From the NCBI GenBank assembly GCA_016713225.1, contig JADJPO010000001.1:434001-498000 (forward strand): 64,000 bases of DNA. Reading direction: 5' to 3'. Both the position numbers and the translations under genes were made by a program. Origin of the DNA: Kineosporiaceae bacterium (GTDB lineage Bacteria > Actinomycetota > Actinomycetes > Actinomycetales > Kineosporiaceae). Of the stretch, positions 26,234-35,593 are shown in pieces. The notes beneath the pieces were generated by a model that did not search any database, was not told the DNA's origin, and saw only the letters and a program-made list of their open reading frames with translations. Numbering within the stretch: the stretch's first letter is position 1; every line of letters starts with the position of its first letter.

Positions 26234-27286
26234 TCACGTCGTGAAGATCTGCAGGTCGAGGTCTCGGGTCACCACGCCGAAGCGGCTGCTGTCTCGTGAC
26301 CAGGCGATCAGGTGATAGCGATCGTTCAGGGTCACGGTGCGTTCCAGCTCGGCGGTCTGGACGTTCCAGACGCCGACGACGCTCAGCGTCCGGAACGGGG
26401 CGGGGGTGACCCGACGCGCTCCCCGGTTCGCGCTGTAGGCGGCGTGCGAGTCGAGCAGGTACCGGCCGTCGGGCGAGAAGCTGTAGTTGCTGATTCCCTC
26501 GTCGGTGATCGTCACGCGGGGCGCGAGGTCGACGCGCGTGCCGTCCGGGCGTTCGAGTTCGCCGCCGTCGATGAGCGTCCCGTCAGCGGAGATCGCCAGG
26601 TACCCGCCCGAGAAGCCCGCGTACCGAGGGGTCAGCCGGCGCTTGCCGTCCCAGAGCGAGCGCGTGGTTCCCGAGGCCAGGTCGGTCACGGTGTCCGCGC
26701 ACTGAACCTGGGTGTTGTCGGGCGACAGCCCGACGGTTGCCGCGCACGGCCGCTCCCCGAGAGGGCTGCCCTGGTGCAACGTCTTCACCACGCTGGCATC
26801 CGCAGTGTCCTGGATGCGCAGGTCGTTCTCGGTGGCGCCGGCCTTGTCGGTACCCCAGGCCCAACTCACGACGCGGCTGCCGTCGGGTGACAGCGCTGCG
26901 CCGTCCACCGCCGACAGCCCGTCGTTGCCCTCGCTGACAGCGCCTCCTGCCAGGTCACGAAGGACGCGGATCGGGGCACCCGTGCGCGTGTCGAACAGGG
27001 CCAAGACGGTGCGGTAACGCGCGCCCGACCAGCCGGTCAGACCGACCAGCGCCGTCCGGGCGCCCGGACCGAGGTCGAAGGACCGGAAGTCGGCGTGGGT
27101 CGAGCCGGCGTCCAGGCCGAGCGCCTCGACGTCGAGCCGGGTACTGCTCACGCAGGTGTCGCCCCGGTCGAGACGCCCGCACGGCCAGGCCTCGGCACGG
27201 CCGAACCAGGTCCCCGTCGCAACCAGCCCGAGCGCCGCGACCACGGCCACGGCGACGGCTCGACGCTTGGACAACCGGCTGCTCAC
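26234..27286 (-). CDS. membrane-anchored beta-propeller-like (WD40/TolB-like) protein
   Basis: A 350-residue protein with an N-terminal membrane anchor or signal peptide (RRAVAVAVVAALGLVATGTWF, residues ~8-28) and repeated blades marked by SPDG-like turns: ALSPDGSRVVSW, GLSPDNTQVQC, AISADGTLIDGG, FSPDGRYLLDS and AWSRDSSRFGVV. This spacing fits a WD40/TolB-type propeller exposed outside the membrane. A CGRLDRGDTC pair after the anchor could form a disulfide. Function unknown. GTG start at 27286 with GGGAGG 4 bases upstream; the 159-base gap before it (27287-27445) holds no gene. Confidence 0.7.
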   Translation of the reverse strand: MSSRLSKRRAVAVAVVAALGLVATGTWFGRAEAWPCGRLDRGDTCVSSTRLDVEALGLDAGSTHADFRSFDLGPGARTALVGLTGWSGARYRTVLALFDTRTGAPIRVLRDLAGGAVSEGNDGLSAVDGAALSPDGSRVVSWAWGTDKAGATENDLRIQDTADASVVKTLHQGSPLGERPCAATVGLSPDNTQVQCADTVTDLASGTTRSLWDGKRRLTPRYAGFSGGYLAISADGTLIDGGELERPDGTRVDLAPRVTITDEGISNYSFSPDGRYLLDSHAAYSANRGARRVTPAPFRTLSVVGVWNVQTAELERTVTLNDRYHLIAWSRDSSRFGVVTRDLDLQIFTT

Positions 27287-27445
27287 GATGCCTCCCGACA
27301 GGCTCGACGACGCCCGCCACCATAGGGCCAACTCCTGCTGATGTGTCAGCTCGGCGTGTGATCACGGGCGGGCGCGGTGCCCACGCACAGCCCTTCGGCA
27401 GGCCTGGCCTGCGCACGCTCGAGGTTCCCGACCGTGCGCAGTGGT

Positions 27446-28075
27446 TCAGCGCACGCCCCGGGTGCGGAACTGCACGCTGATCCGCGGCCCCACCGGACGC
27501 GAGGTCTTCAGGACGGCGTGCTCCCAGGTGCGCTGGCACGACCCGCCCATGGCCACCAGGTCGCCATGACCCAGCGCGAATCGATGCGCCACCCGGCCGC
27601 CGCGCGGGCGAAGCGCCAACTCACGCGGCGTCCCGAGGGAGAGGATCGCGATCACGGTGTCCTCGGTCTTGCTGCGCCCGGTGTCATCGCCGTGCCAGGC
27701 CACGCTGTCGCGCCCATCGCGGTAGAGGCAGAACCCGGCCGTCAACAGGGGCTCGCCCAACTGTGGTCGGTAGTGGTCGTTGAGGCGATCGAACGCCTCG
27801 GCCAGCAACGGATCGGGCAGCGGTTCGCCGATGTCGTAGAAGGCCAGGAGCCGGGGGACGTCGACCACGCGGTCGTACATCCGGCGGCGCTCGGCGACCC
27901 AGGGCACGGCGTCCAGCAGGCGCTCGAACAGGCCGTCGGCACCGGGCAGCCAGTTCGGCTGCACATCGACCCAGGCGCCGGCTGTCAACGCCACCCGTCG
28001 GGGACGGGGAATCTCGGGCTGGGTACGACCCTCCGGAGGCTGGTCGAACAGGCTGCCCTGAATGGCGAGCGGCAT
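27446..28075 (-). CDS. alkB: AlkB-like 2-oxoglutarate/Fe(II) dioxygenase (DNA alkylation repair)
   Basis: A 209-residue AlkB homologue. Iron ligands are seen in AWHGDDTGRS (His-X-Asp) and TWEHAVLKT (distal His); the 2-oxoglutarate-binding arginines lie in GPRISVQFRTRG at the C-terminus. LALGTPRELALRPR-type sequence and GSCQRTWEH match the AlkB nucleotide-recognition region. It would repair methylated adenine and cytosine by oxidative demethylation. ATG 28075; ribosome binding site weak. Divergent from the metallophosphoesterase gene, with 123 bases between starts. Confidence 0.87.
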   Translation of the reverse strand: MPLAIQGSLFDQPPEGRTQPEIPRPRRVALTAGAWVDVQPNWLPGADGLFERLLDAVPWVAERRRMYDRVVDVPRLLAFYDIGEPLPDPLLAEAFDRLNDHYRPQLGEPLLTAGFCLYRDGRDSVAWHGDDTGRSKTEDTVIAILSLGTPRELALRPRGGRVAHRFALGHGDLVAMGGSCQRTWEHAVLKTSRPVGPRISVQFRTRGVR

Positions 28076-28198
28076 GAGGCAATTCTGCCACGGATTCGAA
28101 CGTACGTCCGAAAGTGGCCCCGCCTGCCGCGCCTGCCGATTCACGCCGGGACGCGCATCCCTGCCTCGTACAGTGGACGACGACGAAAGGGACAGAAG

Positions 28199-29149
28199 GT
28201 GCGCGCAGCCTGGCTGGGGGCTCTCGGCGCCGCGGCCGTGGTGGCGGTGGGGCTGGCCGTGGTGTGGAGTGCCGACCGGGACGGGGTGTCGCTCGCGCCC
28301 GCGGGGCAGCCGACTCCGACCCACTCCGGGGCTGACGCGGTGCGCGTGGTCGTCGCAGCCGATCTGGCGTGCCCGTCCCCGACGCCGCAACCCGACGACT
28401 GCCAGCAGGCGGCGACCTCGCAGGTGGCCCTGGGCCTGTCACCCGAGGCGGTGGTGTTGCCCGGCGACCTGCAGTACGACCGTGGCACCCGCGAGGAGTT
28501 CGTCCGCGCCTTCGCCCCGAGCTGGGGCCGGTTGACGGCCATCACCCACCCGGCGGCGGGCAACCACGAGTACGACAGTCCCGGCGCCGCGCCCTATTTC
28601 GACTACTTCGGCGAGGCGGCGGGACCGCCCGGTCGGGGGTGGTACAGCCGCGACCTGGGGTCGTGGCACGTGATCGCGCTGAACAGCAATTGTGCCGAGG
28701 TCGGTGGTTGTGGTGAGGGCTCGCCGCAGCTCGCCTGGTTGCGTGCCGATCTGGCCCGGAACCCCGCGCGGTGCGTGATGGCGTTCTGGCATCACCCGCG
28801 CTGGAGCCACAGCAAGCACGGTGATCACGAGCAGGTCGGCGCCTTCGTCGAGGTTCTGCACGCCGCAGGTGCCGAGCTCGTGTTCACCGGGCACGATCAC
28901 AACTACCAGCGGTTCGAGCCGCGCCGTCCGGATGGTGCCCGTGACGAGGCGACGGGGGTGCGGCAGTTCGTGATCGGGACGGGAGGTCGTCGCCTCTACC
29001 CGATCTCCTCCACCCAGGGGTTGGACGCCGCCACGGACGAGTCCTTCGGCGTGCTGAGCCTGACGCTCGGCGCGAACGGGTACGACTGGCGGTTCGTCCC
29101 CGCGGCCGGTGGCACCTACTCCGACCACGGATCGGCCACCTGCCACTGA
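28199..29149 (+). CDS. exported metallophosphoesterase (purple-acid-phosphatase-like)
   Basis: A 316-residue protein with an N-terminal hydrophobic segment (WLGALGAAAVVAVGLAVVWS) acting as signal or anchor. The metal-binding motifs of calcineurin-like phosphoesterases are present: VVVAADLAC (first motif, with the usual GD replaced), LPGDLQYD, AGNHEYD, FWHHPRWS and GHDHNYQRFEP. The substrate, a phosphomonoester or nucleotide outside the cell, is not known. GTG 28199 is the likely start, with a TACAGT -10 at 28169-28174 and GAAAGG as ribosome binding site. Confidence 0.82.
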   Translation: MRAAWLGALGAAAVVAVGLAVVWSADRDGVSLAPAGQPTPTHSGADAVRVVVAADLACPSPTPQPDDCQQAATSQVALGLSPEAVVLPGDLQYDRGTREEFVRAFAPSWGRLTAITHPAAGNHEYDSPGAAPYFDYFGEAAGPPGRGWYSRDLGSWHVIALNSNCAEVGGCGEGSPQLAWLRADLARNPARCVMAFWHHPRWSHSKHGDHEQVGAFVEVLHAAGAELVFTGHDHNYQRFEPRRPDGARDEATGVRQFVIGTGGRRLYPISSTQGLDAATDESFGVLSLTLGANGYDWRFVPAAGGTYSDHGSATCH

Positions 29150-29210
29150 CGCGTTGCCGAACGCGGCAGGAGGACCCGCCGAATCGGACGGCAGATGATA
29201 GGGATGCGTC

Positions 29211-32200
29211 GTGAACCCTGTCTGGGACGACCCCGAACTGACCGGGCGCAACCGCCTGCCGATGCACACGCTGCGCCACGAGCCCGGTGAGGTGGGCGTC
29301 GAACGGCTCGACCTGGACGGCGTCTGGGCCTTCGAGTTGTTCGGGACGCCCGGGTCGGCGCTCGCGCCGGGGGCCGCTGCCCCACCCTGCGCCGCAGCTC
29401 AGGTGCCCGGTGCCTGGACGCTGCAGGAGTTCGAGGACCGGCACGGCGTCGGCGACCTGCCGCACTACACGAACGTGCAGATGCCCTGGCCCGACCTGCC
29501 GCCGCACCCACCGGCGGCCAACCCGACCGGGGTGTACGAACGCACCGTCGACCTGCCCGCGGACTGGACCGAGTCCTCGGCAGGGACCGGACGTCGCGTG
29601 GTGCTGCACGTGGGGGCGGCCGAGAGCGTGCTGATCGCCTGGGTCAACGGGGTCGAGGTCGGCGTCGGCAAGGACTCGCACCTGGCGAGTGAGTTCGATG
29701 TCACCGCCGCGATCCGTCCGGGTGCCAACACGATTCGCCTCGCGGTCGTCAAGTGGTCGGATGCCACCTTCATCGAGGATCAGGACCAGTGGTGGCACGG
29801 CGGCATCACCCGTTCGGTGTTCCTCTACGCCACGGCGCCGGTGTACCTGGCCGATGTGAGGGTGCACGCCGATCTCGTCGAGCTTCCGATCGAGCCGGAC
29901 GGCCTGACCGGCGGCGCCCTCTCGGTCGTCGTCGAGGTGGGCGCACTCGACGGGCGGGTGCCTCACGGGTGGTCGGCATCACTGGCGTTCGACCTGCCCG
30001 ACGGCACCACCCTGGACGACGCCACGCACCTCGCGGCGTCGGTACCCGGTTCGGGGCCGGTCGACTCGGGGCCGATCGAGGACGGACAGGCCACCCAGCC
30101 CCTGCCGATCGAGCCGTTGGTGGCGATGCGGTCGGTCTACCTGAACGCCGCCGGTGGTCTGCCCGCCACCGACGAGGGCGCGATGCACCGGGTCGTCGCC
30201 GAGGCCGTGCGTGGCTACCGACGTCCGCTCGGCATGGGTCGCCTGGCGCTGTCGGCGCGGCTGGGCGGCGTCCGGCCGTGGACCCCGCACACCCCGCAGC
30301 TGTACCCGCTGGTGGTGCGCTTGCACGACCCGAGCGGGAACATCGTCGAAACCGCTTCGTACCGTGTGGGTTTCCGGCGGGTCGAGGTGGTGGGGCGCGA
30401 CCTGCTGGTGAACGGCGTCCGACCGTACCTGCGGGGCATGAACCGGCACGACAGCGACCCCTTCACCGGCCGCACCCTGACCCCGGCGCAGCTGCGCGAG
30501 GATCTGATCACCCTGAAACGGTTCGGGTTCAATGCCGTGCGCACCTCGCACTACCCCAACGACCCAGCCCTGCTGGATGCCGCGGACGAGCTCGGCCTGA
30601 TGGTGATCGACGAGGCCGACATCGAGTGCCACGCCTACGCTCACCACCTGCCCGCCGACCCGCGCTACCTGTCCGCCTTCGTCGACCGGGTCTCGCGCAT
30701 GGTGCGTCGTGACCACAACCACCCCAGCGTCGTCGTCTGGTCGTTGGGCAACGAGAGCGGCTACGGCGCCAACCACGATGCCGCCGCCGGCTGGGTGCGC
30801 TCGTTCGACCCGAGTCGGCCGCTGCACTACGAGGGCGCCATCATGTTCGACTGGTGTGGGCCTCAGCCGGTCAGCGATCTGGTCTGCCCGATGTACCCGC
30901 CGATCGAGGCGATCGTGGCTCACGCGACCTCCGGGGAGCAGCGACTACCGTTGATCATGTGCGAGTTCTCGCACGCCATGGGCAACAGCAACGGCACCCT
31001 GGCCGACTACTGGGCGGCCATCGAGGCCCATCCCGGGCTGCAGGGCGGATTCATCTGGGAGCTGTGGGACCACGGCTTGGCGCAACGGCCCGACGGCCGC
31101 CCGGTGGGCCTGGCCGGATCACGCACCGATCGGTTCGCGGCGCCCGGTGACGGCAGGGCGCCGGACGGGCTGCGGTGGGCCTACGGCGGGGACTTCGGCG
31201 ACAAACCCCATGACGGCAACTTCGTCGCCGACGGCATGGTGTTCCCTGATCGCACGCCCAAACCGGCGATGTACGAACACCTTCAGCTGGCCGCGCCGGT
31301 TCGGGTGCGGCTGCTCGCGCACGACCTCACCGACGGTTCGGCCGAGGTCGAGCTGGTCAACATCCGGCACTGGGGCGACCTGTCGGACCTGCGGGCCACC
31401 TGGCAGATCATCAGTGAGGCCGGCCGGGAGTACTCGCGCGAGTTGCCGGCCGTGCTGCCGTCGCTGGGTCCGGGCCGAGCGACGCGGATCGACGTCCCCG
31501 GTGAGCTGCTGCAGAGTCTCGACGAGCTGGCGGCTCGGGGCGAGGTCCTGCTGTCGTTGAACGTGTTCACCGCCGGCGACACCACGTGGTCACCGGCCGG
31601 GACTGCGGTGTGCTTCGCCCAGGTCAGGCTCGGTGAGGACCTGTCTCCCGCTGCGGGGGCCGACCCGCTGCTCGCCGAACCCGTCGCGCAGCCACCCGCG
31701 GTCGACGCCGACGGATTGCTGGTGCACCCGCTGCTGGTGCACGGACCGGTGCTCTCGGTGTGGCGGGCGCCGACCGACAACGACCGCATCGGAGGCATCG
31801 CCTCCCGGTGGGAGGCGGCCGGCCTGTCGAGCCTGACCCGGCGGCTCGACCAGGTGGTACGCGAGGGTTCCACCGTGGTCGTCCACAGCACGCACACCGG
31901 CGCTCCGGGCGTGGCGATCACCCACGAGCAGCGGCTGACCTCGGTGCACCTGGACGGCGTCCCGGGGGTGCTCGTCGAGGAGGACGTCACCGTCCCGGAC
32001 CTGCCCGAACTGGCCGATCTGCCGCGCATCGGGGCGATGTTCGAGACGCTGAATGCGGCAGAAACGGTGCGCTGGTTCGGGTCCGGGCCGCACGAGTCCT
32101 ACCCCGATCGCACCGCCGCGGCGCAGGTGGGGTGGTACGCCGCGCCGGCCGATTCCTGGTTCACCCCGTACCTGCGCCCGCAGGAGAGCGGCGGACGGTG

Positions 32201-32468
32201 CGCCGTCCGGCGGTTGAGCCTGGACGGCGCGGGCTTCGGCAGCCTGGCGCTCCGACTCGATCGACCCCGGCAGGTCAGCGTGACCCGTTACCGGGCAACC
32301 GATCTCGCTGCTGCCACCCACGATGGCGAGTTGGTCGCCAGACCCGGTCACGTCGTCCACGTGGACGTCGCCCACCGCGGACTGGGGACGGCATCGTGCG
32401 GCCCGGACACCCTGGATCACTACCTGGTGCGCCCGGGCCGCTACCGCTGGAGTTACCTGCTCGGCTGA
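29211..32468 (+). CDS. lacZ: beta-galactosidase, glycoside hydrolase family 2
   Basis: A 1085-residue GH2 enzyme of LacZ length and domain order: N-terminal jelly roll, immunoglobulin-like domains, (beta/alpha)8 catalytic domain and a C-terminal Bgal_small_N domain. Acid/base Glu515 lies in SLGNESGYG and nucleophile Glu585 in MCEFSHAMGNS; the substrate-site NRHDSDPFTGRTL is also present. No signal peptide, so it is cytosolic. GTG 29211 follows TAGGGA by six bases, suggesting a leaderless transcript. No lac permease or LacI-type regulator is adjacent. The last 194 bases are overlapped by the convergent efflux gene. Confidence 0.92.
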   Translation: MNPVWDDPELTGRNRLPMHTLRHEPGEVGVERLDLDGVWAFELFGTPGSALAPGAAAPPCAAAQVPGAWTLQEFEDRHGVGDLPHYTNVQMPWPDLPPHPPAANPTGVYERTVDLPADWTESSAGTGRRVVLHVGAAESVLIAWVNGVEVGVGKDSHLASEFDVTAAIRPGANTIRLAVVKWSDATFIEDQDQWWHGGITRSVFLYATAPVYLADVRVHADLVELPIEPDGLTGGALSVVVEVGALDGRVPHGWSASLAFDLPDGTTLDDATHLAASVPGSGPVDSGPIEDGQATQPLPIEPLVAMRSVYLNAAGGLPATDEGAMHRVVAEAVRGYRRPLGMGRLALSARLGGVRPWTPHTPQLYPLVVRLHDPSGNIVETASYRVGFRRVEVVGRDLLVNGVRPYLRGMNRHDSDPFTGRTLTPAQLREDLITLKRFGFNAVRTSHYPNDPALLDAADELGLMVIDEADIECHAYAHHLPADPRYLSAFVDRVSRMVRRDHNHPSVVVWSLGNESGYGANHDAAAGWVRSFDPSRPLHYEGAIMFDWCGPQPVSDLVCPMYPPIEAIVAHATSGEQRLPLIMCEFSHAMGNSNGTLADYWAAIEAHPGLQGGFIWELWDHGLAQRPDGRPVGLAGSRTDRFAAPGDGRAPDGLRWAYGGDFGDKPHDGNFVADGMVFPDRTPKPAMYEHLQLAAPVRVRLLAHDLTDGSAEVELVNIRHWGDLSDLRATWQIISEAGREYSRELPAVLPSLGPGRATRIDVPGELLQSLDELAARGEVLLSLNVFTAGDTTWSPAGTAVCFAQVRLGEDLSPAAGADPLLAEPVAQPPAVDADGLLVHPLLVHGPVLSVWRAPTDNDRIGGIASRWEAAGLSSLTRRLDQVVREGSTVVVHSTHTGAPGVAITHEQRLTSVHLDGVPGVLVEEDVTVPDLPELADLPRIGAMFETLNAAETVRWFGSGPHESYPDRTAAAQVGWYAAPADSWFTPYLRPQESGGRCAVRRLSLDGAGFGSLALRLDRPRQVSVTRYRATDLAAATHDGELVARPGHVVHVDVAHRGLGTASCGPDTLDHYLVRPGRYRWSYLLG

Positions 32469-34233
32469 GTCGGCTGTCGACCGGCTGGGTCGGGGCACCG
32501 GAGTCGCGGGCCTCGCGCTCGTCGGTGAACGCGTCGCCCGCAGCGCCCTCACCCAGGGCCGCGGCGGCGGCGCTCTCCTGCTGGTGGCGGGCGGCGATGC
32601 CCGATTGGGTCCGCAGCTTCTCCTCCGGCAGGAACCAGACGACCACGAAGGCCACGGCCAGCACGATCGCCCCGAGCACGAACACGCTGGTGATCGCGTC
32701 CGAGAACCCAACCAGGAACGGTCGGGCCAATCGTGGGTCGAGCGAGGAGATGAACGAGGAGTCGTTCAGCGAACCACCGGCCGCGGCGCCGGGATTCGAC
32801 AACCCTTGCAGCACCGCCTTGTTCGCCGGGTTGGCGAGCACGGCCGGGTCCTTCAGCGCCGCCTGGAACTCCGGCGTGGGCGCGATCGCTGTGAAGGCCG
32901 AGGCGATCGTGTCGGGCAGCCGGTTGAACAGCACGGACAAGAACACGGCGGTGCCCAGGGTGCCGCCCATCTGCCGGAAGAAGGTGGCCGACGAGGTCGC
33001 CACCCCCATGTCCTGCGGCGGCACCGCGTTCTGGATCGCCAGCACCAGGGTCTGCATGTTGAAGCCGAGTCCCAGACCGAAGATGAAGGCGTACGCGTCG
33101 ACGGTCACCATCGAGCTGTCGGCGGTGATCTGCGACAGCAGCACCATGCCCGTCACGAGCAGGAACAGCCCGACGATCGGGAACACCCGGTACCGGCCGG
33201 TGCGCGAGATGGCCTGGCCCGAGCCGATCGAACCGCTCATGATGCCGATCACCATCGGCAGCAACAGCAGGCCTGCCTCGGTGGGGGAGTAGCCCTTGAC
33301 GATCTGGACGTACAACGGCAGGGCCGCCAGACCACCGAACATGCCCATACCGACGACGAAGTTCAGCACCGAGCCGACCCCGAACGTGCGGCCCCTGAAC
33401 AGACGCAACGGCAGCAGCGCGTCGTCCCCGATGCGCCGCTCGGCCCACAGGAAGCCGGCGATGCCGAGCACCCCGACAACGTAGGAGGACAGCGACCGGA
33501 CGCTGGACCAACCCCACTCGCGCCCCTGCTCGGCGACGATCAGCAGCGGGACCAACGCCAGGCACAACATGATGGCGCCGAGGTGATCGATCTGGTGCTC
33601 GCGGCGGGTGTGCGGCAGATGCAGGGTGCGGAACACCAGGGCCAACGAGATGATGCCGACCGGCACGTTGACCAGGAACACCCACCGCCACCCGGTGATG
33701 CCGAGGATGGTGTCCTGCCCCGCCAGGAAGCCACCGACCACCGGGCCGAGCACGCTCGAGGTGCCGAACACGGCGAGGAACATGCCCTGGTAACGCGCGC
33801 GTTCGCGGGGCGGCACCAGGTCGCCGATGATCGTCAGCGCCAGCGAGAACAGGCCACCGGCACCGATGCCCTGCAGCGCACGGAAGGCGGCCAGCTGGTA
33901 CATCGACTGCGAGAAGCCGCACAGCGTGGAGCCGATGACGAAGACCGAGATCGCCAGCAGGAAGAACCGCCGGCGGCCGTAGAGATCACTCATCTTGCCG
34001 TAGAGCGGTGTCGAGATCGTCGAGGTGATCAGGTAGGCCGTGGTGGCCCAGGCCTGGATGCTCAACCCCTGTAGGTCATCGGCGATGGTGCGGATCGAGG
34101 TGGCCACGATCGTCTGGTCGAGGGCAGCCAGGAACATGCCGGACATGAGTCCGGTCAGGATCACCATGATCTGGCGATGCGTGAACGCAGGCGGCGCCTC
34201 GGCGCCGGACGCGGGGGGTGTGGCGGTGGACAT
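32275..34233 (-). CDS. MFS drug exporter, DHA2 family (14 TM)
   Basis: A 652-residue EmrB/QacA-type proton-coupled exporter. Motif A (LYGKMSDLYGRRRFFL), motif B (FRALQGIGAGGLFSLAL) and motif C (GTSSVLGPVVGGFLAG) are present, with 14 predicted helices ending near residue 565 (IVLAVAFVVVWFLPEEKLR). ATG 34233 has AGGAG six bases upstream and overlaps the stop of the marR gene (TGATG), so the two form an operon. The last ~65 residues are read antisense through the 3' end of the beta-galactosidase gene and have no transporter character; the natural stop may have been lost by mutation or sequencing error. Confidence 0.88.
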   Translation of the reverse strand: MSTATPPASGAEAPPAFTHRQIMVILTGLMSGMFLAALDQTIVATSIRTIADDLQGLSIQAWATTAYLITSTISTPLYGKMSDLYGRRRFFLLAISVFVIGSTLCGFSQSMYQLAAFRALQGIGAGGLFSLALTIIGDLVPPRERARYQGMFLAVFGTSSVLGPVVGGFLAGQDTILGITGWRWVFLVNVPVGIISLALVFRTLHLPHTRREHQIDHLGAIMLCLALVPLLIVAEQGREWGWSSVRSLSSYVVGVLGIAGFLWAERRIGDDALLPLRLFRGRTFGVGSVLNFVVGMGMFGGLAALPLYVQIVKGYSPTEAGLLLLPMVIGIMSGSIGSGQAISRTGRYRVFPIVGLFLLVTGMVLLSQITADSSMVTVDAYAFIFGLGLGFNMQTLVLAIQNAVPPQDMGVATSSATFFRQMGGTLGTAVFLSVLFNRLPDTIASAFTAIAPTPEFQAALKDPAVLANPANKAVLQGLSNPGAAAGGSLNDSSFISSLDPRLARPFLVGFSDAITSVFVLGAIVLAVAFVVVWFLPEEKLRTQSGIAARHQQESAAAAALGEGAAGDAFTDEREARDSGAPTQPVDSRLSRAGNSSGSGPGAPGSDPGCPGRTMPSPVRGGRRPRGRRDRVWRPTRHRGWQQRDRLPGNGSR

Positions 34234-34745
34234 CAACTCTCCTGCGTGGTGGGTGGTGCCGAGGCGAAGGGTGGTTCCCGGTCACGGCCGGGGGCGCCGG
34301 GGCGTTGCTGTTCCAGTGCGTCGTTGAGCCGTCGGACCAGGTTCAGCAGGACGTCGAGGTCGTGCTCACTCCAGCCGTTGAGCAGCTCGCGGAACATGGC
34401 CTGGCGGTGCGCCGTGAGGTCGGCCCCGAGCTGGAGGCCCGCGGCCGTGGCGAGCAGGTGCACGGCGCGGCCGTCGTCCGGATCGGCCTGCCGCTCGACC
34501 AACCCGGCCCGGGCCAGCGCGGTGACGTACCGGCTGGCCGTCGAGGGGTCGAGCATGGCCGCCTCGGCCAGCTCGCCCTGACGCCGGGGCCCGCAACGGA
34601 CGAGGATCATCAACAGCCCCACAGCGGCGAGATCCAGCCCGGCGGGCACCCGGAGCGCCATCCGGGCCTTGACGACGTGCAGCAGCCGGGCGTGCCGAGT
34701 GAGCTCGAACCCGAGCTCGTCCTGCAGATCACCGGTCGAGAACAC
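34233..34745 (-). CDS. MarR-family transcriptional regulator
   Basis: A 170-residue MarR protein with a winged helix: LLMILVRCGPRRQGELAEAAMLDPSTASRYVTALARAGLVERQADPDDGRAVHLLAT is the classical recognition-helix-plus-wing stretch, positions ~45-105. It should repress the downstream exporter and itself, with release by a toxic ligand. GTG start at 34745. A palindrome at 34751-34767, directly before the start, matches the usual MarR operator form. Confidence 0.9.
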   Translation of the reverse strand: MFSTGDLQDELGFELTRHARLLHVVKARMALRVPAGLDLAAVGLLMILVRCGPRRQGELAEAAMLDPSTASRYVTALARAGLVERQADPDDGRAVHLLATAAGLQLGADLTAHRQAMFRELLNGWSEHDLDVLLNLVRRLNDALEQQRPGAPGRDREPPFASAPPTTQES

Positions 34746-34750
34746 TGGTT

Positions 34751-34767
34751 AGTTGTAACACACAACT
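34751..34767. promoter_or_regulatory. MarR-type operator
   Basis: AGTTGT-AACAC-ACAACT, a perfect 6-base-arm inverted repeat starting 6 bases upstream of the marR start codon. The TTGT/ACAA core and spacing are those of MarR-family sites. This is also the most AT-rich spot nearby, as expected for the promoter. Confidence 0.75.
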
Positions 34768-34795
34768 TTCCAAACCCCAGGCGACTCGACCATCA

Positions 34796-34860
34796 TGATC
34801 ACCGTTTCGATGCCGGATTCGGGACAAGAACACTGCAATGTGGAGTCCAAACGGTGATCA
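34796..34860. repeat. long-loop inverted repeat
   Basis: Perfect 12-base arms (TGATCACCGTTT at 34796-34807 and AAACGGTGATCA at 34849-34860) enclose 41 bases. The right arm includes the stop codon of the minus-strand gene at 34858. It could be a terminator with an extended loop, or a remnant of a small mobile or extragenic repeat. Confidence 0.5.
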
Positions 34861-35562
34861 CGAGGTGGGGGCCTGCTCTCGCCGGGGCGCCGGGATCATC
34901 GGGGAGTCGAACGATCCAGCCGTCATGACCGAGCGGGTGATGTCGACCGTGGTGAGCACCATGTAGTGGCCGAAGGCCAGCACGCCGAGCAACCGGGTGC
35001 CGTCCTCGAGCATGAGCCCCCACGGCCCCGCGGGTTCGAACGCCACGTCGACGAATCCCGAGGTGCCCAGCGCGGCGAACGCAGCGAGCACCACGAGCCA
35101 GCGGGTTCGGGCGATCTCGCGCCGGAAGCCGATGAACCAGATCCCGCCGAGCAGGGCCTGCACCACCTGGGCGGTGTTGCTGGACACCCCGAGCTTGGGT
35201 GCCACGGCCGAGTGGAACTGGATCCAGACGTCGAGCAACAACATGACCGCGACCAGGGCACCGCCCGCCAGGAAGCCGGCGGCGGCGCGTCGTCCGGTGC
35301 TCCAGGCGACCCAACTGCCGAACGCTGCCGCGGTCGCCGCGGTCGACCAGGCCACGATCGAGGCCTCGTTGAGGATGCCCGAGTACCAGGGCTGCCCGCC
35401 CAGGTAGGCGGCGTCCAGGAAGAGCTCCCGCAGTGGGGCCTCTCGCTGGGTGCCGGCCACGGCCAGCACCAGCACGCCGGCGATCCAGGTGGCGAGCAGC
35501 GGCAGCACCAGGCGCAGTTGACGCCGGATGCCGAACGGAGAACGCATCGAGAGCAGGCTCAC
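34858..35562 (-). CDS. integral membrane protein, unknown function
   Basis: A 234-residue protein with about six hydrophobic helices: LVLPLLATWIAGVLVLAVAG, then ASIVAWSTAATAAAFGSWVAW, AAGFLAGGALVAVMLLLDVWIQF, VVQALLGGIWFIGF, WLVVLAAFAALGT and LLGVLAFGHYMVLTTVDI. I recognise no family. GTG 35562 with GAGAGG 6 bases upstream; ATG 35546 is an alternative. It diverges from the nitrilase-family gene with 31 bases between starts, so their promoters must overlap. Confidence 0.65.
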   Translation of the reverse strand: MSLLSMRSPFGIRRQLRLVLPLLATWIAGVLVLAVAGTQREAPLRELFLDAAYLGGQPWYSGILNEASIVAWSTAATAAAFGSWVAWSTGRRAAAGFLAGGALVAVMLLLDVWIQFHSAVAPKLGVSSNTAQVVQALLGGIWFIGFRREIARTRWLVVLAAFAALGTSGFVDVAFEPAGPWGLMLEDGTRLLGVLAFGHYMVLTTVDITRSVMTAGSFDSPMIPAPRREQAPTS

Positions 35563-35581
35563 CCTCTACCTCTCGGCAGAT

Positions 35582-35587
35582 TAGGGT
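35582..35587 (+). promoter_or_regulatory. candidate -10 element of a leaderless promoter (nitrilase-family gene)
   Basis: TAGGGT followed by six bases and GTG at 35594. The intergenic space to the divergent gene is only 31 bases, leaving no room for a normal leader. Confidence 0.5.
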
Positions 35588-35593
35588 CGAGAC

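Noticed and set aside
29979..30923. Long minus-strand frame inside the beta-galactosidase gene
   Set aside because: Antisense to the conserved GH2 catalytic domain, with no recognisable protein features.
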